From: Spisula solida
Lineage: Eukaryota > Mollusca > Bivalvia > Venerida > Mactridae
Direction: 5' to 3'
Assembly (NCBI GenBank): GCA_947247005.1
Contig: OX365949.1
Location: 3,730,001-3,794,000, forward strand
Length of the DNA: 64,000 nt
Numbering within the stretch: position 1 is the stretch's first letter; every line of letters begins with the position of its first letter. Below the pieces are notes generated by a model. That model worked only from the letters and a program-made list of their open reading frames with translations, searched no databases and was not told the origin of the DNA. Positions 13,161-23,301 of this stretch are shown one piece after another. The translations under genes were made by a program, and so were the position numbers.

Positions 13161-13164
13161 TGCC

Positions 13165-13340
13165 GATTCACATGTTCTATTGAACCAGTTTTCCTCAGTG
13201 GACAGTATCCTAATCACTACTAACTTACCCTTCCATAAGGAACCAGCAATTTCTCCATGCATAGAGGAAAACTGACATTGTCGTCAAATTTTCAAATAAG
13301 CCAAAGCCGATTATCCAAACCTGAGCCCTTCTCAGCTTTT
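13165..13340. mobile_element. SINE body fragment (family with 'GGAACCAGCAA' core)
   Basis: The stretch TTTTCCTCAGTGGACAGTATCCTAA ... CCATAAGGAACCAGCAATTTCTCC ... GTCGTCAAATTT matches the bodies at 36838-36945, 50463-50760 and 53505-53640. The 50.5-kb copy ends in a tRNA-like head, which identifies the family as a SINE. Confidence 0.6.
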
Positions 13341-13924
13341 TTACCACCGAAAATTGTTTATTTCTAAATTTATATTGCACACGACAAATTGTTGTTTTAC
13401 CTCCAGTTTTCCATAAAGAGCTTTTTGAAACTGCGAAATGGTGAGAACATTTATTTACATCTTCAACTTGTATTCAAGCCCACTAATGACGTGACATGTT
13501 TGTATATGTTATGTACTCGCTTCTCTTCCAAAACGACCGGATATGCTGCCTCGATACAGAATTTTGAGACACCAGAAGAGGGCCATGCAGATATTGATAT
13601 TTGGCACACCAGGCCACATCACCATGCATCACCTGCCTCATATTGTTCATATCAGATAACATACAGCGCAATTTTGTTACTTTATTTAGAAACACATGCA
13701 ATAAATAAATTTGTATTATTTTTTGTAAGAGAAAACTGTAAATATTACCACAGCTAAGGAAGTATGTGGGTGGAAAATTATCTATGAATTTACCAATAAT
13801 TAAGTCAGGTAAATATAAATTTAAAGGAAAAGATTCATTTTGGTTAACCCTGAAGTCCTCTTGTTATTGAAGGTATTTTACAAAATTGAACAATTCTAAT
13901 TCTAAATAGCAAAATATTTGTCTT

Positions 13925-14125
13925 TAACTAGAAGGGGTTTTGACATAAAAATGTATGTCGCCAACAAAGGGCCATAACTTACACTAATAGAGTATTTATC
14001 TGACAAAAGTTCCTGACAATCCTAATGTACAACTAGGCTTGGTGCTTAACATTCATGAGCAGTTTCATTGAAATCTGACGGACCAGTAGGCTGTGAAGGA
14101 GAACAAGCGCATGTAAAACTGGACA
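13925..14125. repeat. Dispersed non-coding repeat (copy 1)
   Basis: Shared phrases (GGGCCATAACTTA, CAACTAGGCTTGGTGC, TTTCATTGAAATCTGACGG, GAAGGAGAACAAGCG) recur reverse-complemented at 27985-28165, 43865-44005 and 59112-59240. It is not coding. Confidence 0.65.
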
Positions 14126-14338
14126 GAGACATTCATCCAGCAAAAAATCTACAAGTCTTCCTCACTATTTTCGCGAAGCGTGTGACTTATTTATTTTGCT
14201 GAAGCTGTTCATCACATGAATATATTATTTATCAGAGCTTTTCTTTTCATATTCTTTACCGTACAGATTTATGCAAAAAAGGTCACCTGGTTTGAGATAG
14301 TTACAATGGTTTGTTGCCGATTCTGATAATGTTACGTT

Positions 14339-14601
14339 ATAGTTAGAACATATTAAGTAAATTTTAATGATTAAAAAGGGCGGAGCGAGCGAAGCGAAGC
14401 GAGGCCTTTTTAGTCATTAAAATTTACTTAATATGTTCTAACTAACTTAGAATATAACATTCTGCATTCTGATTGGCTGATAGAAATTAGCCCCAACGCA
14501 AGACGTCAAGTCTGTTAAGAGAAAATTTTAATGATTAAATTTTCATTTAACCGCGAAAATGCGGCGTTTTCATTGGCTCATAATGTAGGTTATATTCTAA
14601 G
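14339..14601. repeat. Double inverted-repeat (fold-back) structure
   Basis: The arms 14339-14381 and 14404-14444 are near-perfect reverse complements (TTAGAACATATTAAGTAAAT against its inverse). They flank a GC-rich loop of GCGAAGCGAAGCGAG type. Immediately right, CTTAGAATATAACATT (14446) is inverted at 14582-14601 (AATGTAGGTTATATTCTAAG), enclosing two ATTGGCT motifs. It is probably a fold-back element. ORF 14531-14806 crosses the edge and is not supported as a gene. Confidence 0.6.
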
Positions 14602-15009
14602 TATACATGGGGGTCCTGCGTCCAAAATATCGTGTCAGGGACCTCTAAGAATCATATGGATAAATTCGGATAATCCCTGCATCGATCTGTTTACTGTATA
14701 CAGAGTAACAGTAGCTGTTCCATCTTGTGACAAATTAGATAAGATGTGTAGTTTCATACACAAGAGCATTTTGTACTCTGCTATTGTGATGTGGTTTATA
14801 TTATAATATAGTCGAACAAATCAAACACACACAATTAACACTGTAGAAGTGGCTAAGCCTGGACACTCAGAAATTTAAAAGCAGCCTCAAGGAAACAGCA
14901 CTGCAAAAGTTGTCTAATGATAATGTCAGGCAGCTATGTGATTTTTATAGTTTTTTTGTGATGTAATATTTCTATTCTACTTTGTACTGCCGACAATTGC
15001 TTTCCAATT

Positions 15010-15308
15010 TTTATTAGCAGTGTCTGACAGGGGCAGACATAAAATCAATTAAGAGACAGAGGTGGGATACAAGGAATCCGGGTGCGTTACCCTAGCTTGT
15101 TTCGAATATATTCCTTGGTTCTTTAACATGCCCGGTGTACAGCATCGATACAGGCGAGACTACCTCTGGGTTTCCAACCAGTTCATCTCTAATTGAGTGG
15201 GAAACACTGAAAAGCGTTTCAGAAATGACCAAGTGCACCGGTCGAGATTCGAACCAGGTACCTCTCAATCAGCAGTCCAGTGCGTTACCACTCGACACTG
15301 TGCCACCC
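15010..15308 (-). mobile_element. tRNA-derived SINE (family 2)
   Basis: On the minus strand the head reads GGGTGGCACAGTG, with an A-box around CGAGTGGTAACGC and B-box GGTTCGAATCTC. The central region (TTCGAATATATTCC, GGTTCTTTAACATGCC, CGGTGTACAGCATCGATACA on the plus strand) matches the centre of family 1 (1135-1200 and 28665-28730) although the tRNA head differs. Confidence 0.75.
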
Positions 15309-15310
15309 TA

Positions 15311-16870
15311 TTTAAGGATAGAAGTCGTCTAGTAGAGTGAAATTAAAAGATCCCACAGAAAGCTAGCATGTGCAGGGCGTCTGACAATTAGTGAATAATA
15401 CAAAACCAAGGTCTGCGTCACTTCGAAACGTTACTCAGAGAAAATTCATTTGAGGAGCAAAGATAGCTAAAGGCTAAGAAGACGGCTCTGTAGTGGTGGA
15501 AATACGGGCGTTGGTAGTTAGCAAACCTTACTAAGTACCATCTCCCAGTGTTTATGCATTGATCCTAAAAATCCAGGTATTCAGCAGTTCAGGTATAACA
15601 TACTTAACCATTAGACTACCTGGAACCATCAATAATTATTGAATGAATCAGTTCAGTAACACAATCATATCCACCATTTAGGAGAGGCAAGACTTCATTA
15701 ATTTTACTTTATTATACACAAAAATCATCATGCCATTCCCACTCACAGGCTTTTGACACTAATAAAAAAAGTCTAATCATCCCCAGTCAGGCATCATTCT
15801 AAAACGCTTTTACCACTTAACTATGTCAAGAAAATATTCAGTAAATATTTAAAAAACATCATGTACATTTGTTCTAGTACAACTGAGATAATAAAATAGA
15901 TATAAACGGATAAATGTAGAGAAACTTACCAGATTCTCCATACTGTATGATGATAACGTAAATAACAAAAATATTCCGAATGTATCAAAAGGGAGGTTAC
16001 TCTGACGTCCTGGCGGAATTTTTGTAAAATTGCATGAATTTAACGAATTAACAACAACAGAATTTAATGATTTGTTTGCTTCAAACTGTCTGTCATGTTC
16101 TTCCTGATATCTAGTGAAAATCCAGGTATAATGAAAATCGTTTGTGAAAGTGCACTTATCTGTGACCGCGTTTACTAACGCTCTAGAATGGTTTCTTCAT
16201 TTGTGATTTAGTTTCGGATAATAAAATTCGGATATAACATTTCAGAGGAGCATATCATATATCAGTAATGCAAAGACCTACACATATCATGTGATGTATA
16301 GGTGTTTGGATAATGAGATATATCAATCTCTTGAGTATTCAATCAGAACAGTATTCACCATTTATTTATAAACATCGCCAGTGACGAAAGCTGAAAAAAA
16401 TCAAATGACAAAATAATTTACAGTAATAGAATTGACCTTTCTGCCGAAGCATCGTAGCCACCCCCCTCCCCCATAGTATTCAGGTATTTGTTGTAACTAT
16501 GCAGGACAAGCTTTCATCAAAATGGCATCTAACACTGAGATGCCGTATGATGCTCTTGATCAAGCTTGATACAATACTGTTAAATATTTGCTTTTAGTTA
16601 ATGTAATTGTAAAATATTGTAATACATAAATATGTGCATACTTAAAACTAGCATATAGACAGGTTTTAATCATCAAAATTAAGAAAACAGTTACTAAAAC
16701 AGTCTTCGAATAAACAGACATTCATGCACGTAATTTTGTCGCTCAAACAGAATATTTCTTTTTATTTAAATCGCTATTTTATGTACACTGTTGTGTAGAT
16801 TAGAAAAAATTAACTACCTGTCTGAGGTGAGCATCCTTTATTGTTACAAATAATTTATTTTATGGGCTAA
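15311..16870. other. Gene-free stretch
   Basis: AT-rich intergenic DNA with no supported exon, RNA gene or element boundary. Confidence 0.4.
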
Positions 16871-17025
16871 CAGAGCTCGACACTAACACTGGTCCGCTGG
16901 TCCGAGACCAGTGAAAATCCAGAAGGACCAGTGAAAATTCTGGAGGACCAGTAACTGTCCTATTTACAAATTTGGCGCTTTTGCCCTGTCGGACCAGTGG
17001 CCAAAAAAGTTAGTGTCTAGGCCTG
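16871..17025. mobile_element. Short MITE with 16-bp TIRs and 6-bp TSD (copy b, inverted)
   Basis: It is the reverse-complement relative of 10825-10967. The left TIR is CAGAGCTCGACACTAA and the right is TTAGTGTCTAGGCCTG. The 6-bp duplication GGCTAA is at 16865-16870 and 17026-17031. Two independent insertions with the same 6-bp duplication length define the family. Confidence 0.8.
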
Positions 17026-17394
17026 GGCTAATACATAAATTTACAAAAAAATTACATATACATTGTGTAATGAAATTTTCCATAAGCTAGACTTTCGTCT
17101 TCTGCTAACATTCGAAATATCATAATAGGTATGTAAGTGCGCTAATTAATAATTCCAATAAACATAATTTTTTACTTGAATATAGAAGACCTATTTCCTG
17201 TTTTTTTGGTCAGGCTTTTATTTGTGTCATCTCTGATCTACCGCTTAGTGGGGACATACTTTTTGTTGATTACTGACAGCAGAAGCTGTATTTTATTTTA
17301 ACTTCCTTAAAAAGAATATCTGCTACGTTAATATAGATGAGAATGTGAATCTTTCAAATCCCACATCACTATGTGTATGTATACGTTTTTTTTA

Positions 17395-17675
17395 TGCCCC
17401 CGTATCGATAGATCGGGAGGCATATAGTGATTCACCTGTCCGTCCGTCTGTCCGTCCGTTCGTCCGTCCTGGTTAACCCAAATTGACCGTTTCTTCTAGC
17501 ATCATTATGGCTTGCTACAAAGCTTCCAAACTTGCATGGATGTTGTATATGAACACTCTCCACACACCTGTATCACCTGACCCCATTTTGACCTTCACCT
17601 TGACCTAATTTTGGACTTAGACTTATTAGACAAGGCTTCCACAGGGGGCATAAGCGTTTATTGAACGCAGTCTTG
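17395..17675. repeat. Dispersed repeat with GTCCGTCC microsatellite
   Basis: It starts ATGCCCCCGTATCGATAGAT, runs through a CCGTCCGTCTGTCCGTCCG tract and CCTTCACCTTGACC, and ends AGGGGGCATAAGCG, so the ends are loosely inverted (GCCCCC/GGGGGC). A related CCGTCCGTCAGTCCGG tract follows GGGACTATAGG at 26990-27060. It is non-coding. Confidence 0.6.
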
Positions 17676-18017
17676 TTTGTTTGTTTTTTGAGGTTTTGGT
17701 ATATTTTATTTTGTATAACTCATTTTCATATTTACAAACAAGCTCAATGGCTTTTCAAAGACTACGCTAACAGAGTTTAAAACTACCTACTATTCATTTT
17801 ACATAAATAAACCATTAATAAAATTACATTAATACAATATACAGTAACCTCATATAATATAATAAACAAAAAAAAAACAACATAGTTTCACCACCTTTTT
17901 TGTGTTTTCTGTATTTTGATGATATTTGATTATTGAGTGTACCTATAGATCAATGTAAGGTTTATAAACAAAAGTGTCTTACAATGGACCTTCTGTTATA
18001 TTCTATATATATGTTAT

Positions 18018-18470
18018 TGTAATGTAATGATCAAGGAATAGCTAATTATATAATATTAATTTCAGTGAACCATCATATTGACTTTGAATAAATATAGGTT
18101 ACACTATAACTGACAGTTATAAGTGAATATAGACTAACACCAGACAGGTTGTCAGTATCATAAGGAAGTGTGAATTTAATATATGTCTGGTTGGTCAATA
18201 CCATGTTAGTGGGGAGTTCAGTCAGGCAGTCGAAGTTCAGTTAGAGAGTTGAGAAGTAGAGTCGAGAGAGACCAGATGGTGTGGGCCATAAACAAGCGAG
18301 TAGCTTGGGCCATAAGCATGGACAGTATGTTTATGAGTATGAACAGTTGACTTATGCTGTGAACCTGAGAAGTACTATACTATGTTATGAACTGTGTAAC
18401 TAAATGAATAAAAGCTACTATACGAACACGAGCGTTACTGTCTTTACCAAATCATAAGGACTACGTAACA
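18018..18470 (+). repeat. 5' LTR
   Basis: 453 bp, starting TG and ending CA. It contains an AATAAA signal (near 18405) about 65 bp before the end. It matches the 3' LTR at all but one position. Confidence 0.93.
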
Positions 18471-18475
18471 ATTAA

Positions 18476-18492
18476 TGGAGTCTTGACCAGAG
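18476..18492 (+). promoter_or_regulatory. Putative tRNA primer-binding site
   Basis: Five bases after the 5' LTR the sequence TGGAGTCTTGACC begins. TGG pairs with the universal tRNA CCA end. Which tRNA is used cannot be told without a search of tRNA 3' ends. Confidence 0.6.
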
Positions 18493-18624
18493 ATTTTGAG
18501 TATAAGTTCAACGGAGAAGCTACAGGAAACGTACTGGACAGCACTTGATAGCCGTATATCCTGACGAAAGATTGGAACCTCGGAGTACATGTGAGTGACT
18601 TGGTTATTTTCTGTACGCTTAAAA

Positions 18625-19842
18625 ATGGCAGATCAAAACATATGTAGAAATATTAAAAATGTATCAGATCAATTGGGAAATTATTGTGCATCGCTAAGTA
18701 ATAAATTGAACAAAATAGTACCAGAATTTGATGGGGAAAATAATAGAGAATTTAAATTTTGGATAAATTCATTAGAAAAATATGCTTTTATTAACAATTT
18801 AAATGATGATGGCAAGAAAAAGATTTGTTTCCATACTTCTAGAGGGATTGTATCAAATTTTATTCAGGGGTATTTAAATGATGACCCGCAGTGTACATGG
18901 GCAGAATTATTAGGTGAATTAAAAGTTAGATTTTCGGAAATAACAGATTCTCATCATGCATTGCGCTTGTTAAGCGAACTAAAACAAAAGCCAAATGAAA
19001 GTGTACAAATTTATTATCAAAAATTAATTGATTTAGCAAAAACTGCATATGATGGTCAAGATTTAAGCCAATATCCTAGATTAGTAATTAGACAGCTAAT
19101 TGATTTTTTCACCGATGGATTGTTAAATGAGTCTATTAAAATTCAAGTACTTAGGCAAAATCCTCAGACATTAGATCAAGCAGTAAATATTGCAATAGAA
19201 GAACAAAATATTAGGGCTAGACTTAGGTTAAGAAATTTTAAACCATTCAATCATAAATATCAAAATAGAGATAAATACATAAAGGCGGTAGTTCAAAACC
19301 CACATAAACCAACGTATTATCAAAATAGGCAATATTCAAATTACTGTAAGATGGATAATCTTCGTAGTAGACAAAATTTCAATAGATTTTCACACAAGAA
19401 AAGATTTAATCATGTAAGTAATCAGAAATCGTTTAATTCACGAACATTCAATATAGCAATTGCGGGAAACCCAGATTCATGTATACTAAATATGCAAAAT
19501 AATAAATACAGAGCATTAGTAGATTCAGGCGCTGAAGTTTCATTGATAAGTAGAAGGATATTTAGAACCTTAAGACAAAAGGCAGAAATTAAAGATGATA
19601 GGATTTATCTTCAATCAGTAAATGGTGGTTCATTAAATGTGGATGGTTGTGTAAACCTAGCATTTAAAATTGGGAATACTGAAATGAGTCACCCATTTTA
19701 TGTTGTTGAAAATATAAATAGGAATATTATATTAGGACGCGATTGGTTAAAACACCATGATGTAAGGATTTATTTTGATTTAGGCTGTTTAAAAGTAGGA
19801 AAATCATTTGTTAATCTAGTAGAAGACAGACAGCAAACGTAA
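18625..19842 (+). CDS. Retrotransposon Gag-protease polyprotein
   Basis: 405 aa from ATG 18625, preferred because it lies in AAAAATGGCA; the frame is also open a little further upstream but without an ATG. Residues about 25-200 form a helical Gag-like region (CTWAELLGELKVRFSE and a following SVQIYYQKL segment resemble Ty3/Gypsy-type retrotransposon Gag). Residues 205-275 are basic and Asn-rich with no CCHC zinc knuckle. An aspartic protease follows: catalytic D300-S-G (ALVDSGAEVSLIS) and flap/C-terminal motif ILGRDWL (369-375). Gag and protease share one frame. Reverse transcriptase and integrase are absent downstream. It acts in cytoplasmic particle assembly by family analogy; activity is not shown. 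Confidence 0.9.
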   Translation: MADQNICRNIKNVSDQLGNYCASLSNKLNKIVPEFDGENNREFKFWINSLEKYAFINNLNDDGKKKICFHTSRGIVSNFIQGYLNDDPQCTWAELLGELKVRFSEITDSHHALRLLSELKQKPNESVQIYYQKLIDLAKTAYDGQDLSQYPRLVIRQLIDFFTDGLLNESIKIQVLRQNPQTLDQAVNIAIEEQNIRARLRLRNFKPFNHKYQNRDKYIKAVVQNPHKPTYYQNRQYSNYCKMDNLRSRQNFNRFSHKKRFNHVSNQKSFNSRTFNIAIAGNPDSCILNMQNNKYRALVDSGAEVSLISRRIFRTLRQKAEIKDDRIYLQSVNGGSLNVDGCVNLAFKIGNTEMSHPFYVVENINRNIILGRDWLKHHDVRIYFDLGCLKVGKSFVNLVEDRQQT

Positions 19843-22834
19843 TGAAATAGGAACAAAATGTGTATTTTTAAGGATGTAAACGCGGCCATGATGTTTGGAA
19901 ATAATTGTTTGCGAATACATTTAACTAGAAGGGATGTTATCGTAGATATTCATTAAAAATATTAAGGGTAGTTCAAGTTCATGTATCATGTAAAAATGTG
20001 TGTAGTAAAATGGACAAAATAGACAGACATGATTTATATTGAGTAATGGCGTTTTTGTAAATGTTGATAAATGGTTGTTTAAACCAGACATTTAAGATGT
20101 GGGAAGTAATTTGTGTTATGTCTTAGATATGTTGATATTTTACAGTAAATAGCTCTGTTGAACTTTGTTTCTATCTTGGATTACGAGAATTAGAGCGTAT
20201 ATATTTCTGTAAAGCCAGATATTTGGTATTAAAATGATACATGTACATGTATATACAGTAATAGAATTAAAGGGGTATTTCATTTTGGGAGTTAGCAGAA
20301 TAGGACAGGAAATTAATGGTTTAAATAACGATAAATACAAGCAAATGGCGTGGTAAAAAAATTACAGTTAAAAAGCGAAAAATAGAAAAATACCAATAAC
20401 ATGTATATAAAATACATGTAGTTTAAGGGCATTATGGTGTCTTGTAAATAGCAACGTAGTATACAGATACTTGACATTATCATGCTCCGGAAAGCATACA
20501 GTAAGTTACCATATTTTTGCGTTATGAAATTTTAGCGAAGTTATTAGGTCGACTTTCGAGATGAAGCGACATAAACACATCGCGTATAGGTTCGATTTAG
20601 AATGTTCATGTTGATTAGTAAATGCGAGATAATTATATAGACGTGAATATACACCGAGTTACAGTTTGTGTAGTATGTGTTGTAATATTGGGAATCTGCT
20701 GATGTATTTAATCAGTATGTGATTTAGCGCGTTGGGAAACGTAATAGTACATTCAATTAGTTACTAATTGATATTGTGTTTAACGATAGCATTAATAGAT
20801 TATGCAGTACTAGTTTCGCGTTAGAAGATTAAAGTCAAGTACTACATGCACGTAATTAGGCGTCTTGTTCATTGTGATTATGATTATTACGTTATAATTG
20901 TGACAACTGCAGTCAGTATACCTGTAGTAGGGTTATGTATTGTTAAAAAATTGAGGTTAGCAGTTATAAGGGTCAATGTTAGTTCTGGGTTGATTAAACA
21001 AAGTTGATGCATATTACTATGTAACAAATTGATATTATTGTGATTAGCGGCTTCATTATACCTTCAGACAGAGTCATGTAATGCGTTTAGAAAGTGTAGC
21101 ACATGACATTGTGTTATATCATTCCGGGTAGATATTATTATTAAATGATGTTTTGTTTTTATGGACATCACATATATTTTTGCGTTAAAACATAGTATTG
21201 TTTTGTTACCAATTAATGTTTACGTGATTAACGACTACATTAATAGTGTCAAGCATTATACGTTTATCGTGTTAAGAAATACGGGAATCGTACACGCGTA
21301 CATGATACGTTTTATTTATTGAATTTGGTTTTTGATATTAGGTTTGCATGGTAGGAAATGAATTAAATCAACTTCAGGTTGTTATCAAGGTGTAAACATG
21401 TTGTATTCTTAAGAAAACTGTAAGATTTTTGTGGAGAAAACTGATTTCAGGCAATTTTGAAATTATCCTTTGTAGAGAGTATCTATTCAAAGGGAAGTAA
21501 TTATAGAACGAATGCTTGATATATCGTTATCGTCTATATTAAATTAATATTATGTTAATATGTAGGCCTACTAGTTATGTCCAATGTTAGGGTTGATATC
21601 ATTTATTTTATTGTTGATAAATCAAAGATATACTAATTTAATGTAATATGTAATAATTAATGAGGCTGGTACTAAGTTGTTCTTGCTATTATTTCGTGAT
21701 CAATGTAGGGAAAGAATTTTATTTATAAGGGTTTCACAAATACATACTGCATAAGATCTGCCAATAATAAGTGTTTCAGTCAATATACCGGGGATCGAAC
21801 GAGTCACTCCGAACCATGGCGGACTATCAGCAAATAGAACATGTTACTCCGAACTGTAGAGACTATCAGCAAACTAACACGTTACTACGAACCATGGCAG
21901 ACTTTCGAGAACACCAAATCCAGTAAACCAAAATAATACTTCAACCGATGATGATGAATCAACTATTGTATGGGAATTTCTCCAACGTTCAATTTGGAGA
22001 TAATCATTCGCAGATCTCTATCATTTGAATAGAGATAAACATTCGTATACATATACGATGGACTACCAACAGATGCCTACCACAATAAACAATTTACATT
22101 GGGAATTTCTCCAACGTTCAATTGGAGATAACCATTCGTAGATCTCTATCATTGGATTAGAGATAAACATTCGTATACATATACGATGGACTACCAACAG
22201 GGAAATTTATCAACGTTCAATTTGGAGATAATCATTCGCAGATCTCTATCATTCGAAAAGAGATAAACATTCGTATACATATACGATGGACTACCAACAG
22301 ATGCCTACCACAATAAACAATTTACATTAGAAATTTATCAACCGTTCAATTTGGAGATAATCATTCGTAGATCTCCAACCGGAGATAATCATTCGTAGAT
22401 CCATATGATCATCATTTCAACCCGTTATTGACTATGTACGGAGATTCATCAGGTGCGATGACTTCAGATGCCATTAACAAATAAATATACAAACAATTCG
22501 TTGTGACAGTCACGTACAATTCATCGTGACAAACATTTTGACAATCAAGTGATATAGTTATTTCATTTATAGCTATATGGACATGAATTAAACCAGCTGA
22601 ATATGCTGAAAATGAAGCTACATTTGTAGTGATGACATTTTATTGTGTGTATAAATGTGTTTATGTTGCAGATATTATTGTTTATTTATGTGTTATTATT
22701 TTACAGATTTTATGTTCATTATTTGACTATGATTATCATTGTGTGATTCAATGTTATGGTAACATACCATTTAAAAAAAAAAGTTTGGGTTAAATATGTT
22801 AAAATTTTACTTAAGATAAAATTTTGTTTTCAAA
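19843..22834. other. Non-coding interior of the LTR element
   Basis: About 3 kb of AT-rich DNA with stops in all frames; the only ORF over 60 aa (20140-20340, minus) has no features. At 21972-22400 a unit of about 129 bp (GGGAATTTCTCCAACGTTCA ... GGACTACCAACAG) is repeated three to four times, one copy shortened to about 98 bp. At 21812-21905 a shorter phrase, GAACCATGGCGGACTATCAG, repeats two to three times. The region may carry packaging or replication signals; that is inference. Confidence 0.75.
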
Positions 22835-22848
22835 CAGAGGGAGGGAAT
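22835..22848 (+). promoter_or_regulatory. Polypurine tract
   Basis: The purine-rich ACAGAGGGAGGGAA is directly followed (after T/TG) by the 3' LTR start, the expected position of the plus-strand primer. Confidence 0.75.
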
Positions 22849-23301
22849 TGTAATGTAATGATCAAGGAATAGCTAATTATATAATATTAATTTCAGTGAA
22901 CCATCATATTGACTTTGAATAAATATAGGTTACACTATAACTGACAGTTATAAGTGAATATAGACTAACACCAGACAGGTTGTCAGTATCATAAGGAAGT
23001 GTGAATTTAATATATGTCTGGTTGGTCAATACCATGTTAGTGGGGAGTTCAGTCAGGCAGTCGAAGTTCAGTTAGAGAGTTGAGAAGTAGAGTCGAGAGA
23101 GACCAGATGGTGTGGGCCATCAACAAGCGAGTAGCTTGGGCCATAAGCATGGACAGTATGTTTATGAGTATGAACAGTTGACTTATGCTGTGAACCTGAG
23201 AAGTACTATACTATGTTATGAACTGTGTAACTAAATGAATAAAAGCTACTATACGAACACGAGCGTTACTGTCTTTACCAAATCATAAGGACTACGTAAC
23301 A
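22849..23301 (+). repeat. 3' LTR
   Basis: 453 bp, identical to 18018-18470 except for C instead of A at 23121. It is followed by the target duplication TTAT. Confidence 0.93.

Larger units (their letters stand above)
18018..23301 (+). mobile_element. Complete young LTR retrotransposon, Gag-protease only
   Basis: Two 453-bp LTRs (TGTAATG...CGTAACA) frame a 5.3-kb element, with the 4-bp duplication TTAT at 18014-18017 and 23302-23305. The LTRs differ at one base (A at 18290, C at 23121), so insertion was recent. A primer-binding site starts TGGAGTCTTGACC at 18476, and a purine tract (ACAGAGGGAGGGAA) abuts the right LTR. One intact Gag-protease ORF is present, then about 3 kb without coding capacity. 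No reverse transcriptase, RNase H or integrase is visible in any frame, so mobility must depend on a helper. Gypsy affinity is inferred from Gag/protease style only. Confidence 0.9.

Noticed and set aside
13389..13757. 122-aa ORF (+) with a 72-aa ORF on the opposite strand
   Set aside because: Composition follows the AT-rich DNA, with no domain, no splice context and no conserved motif.
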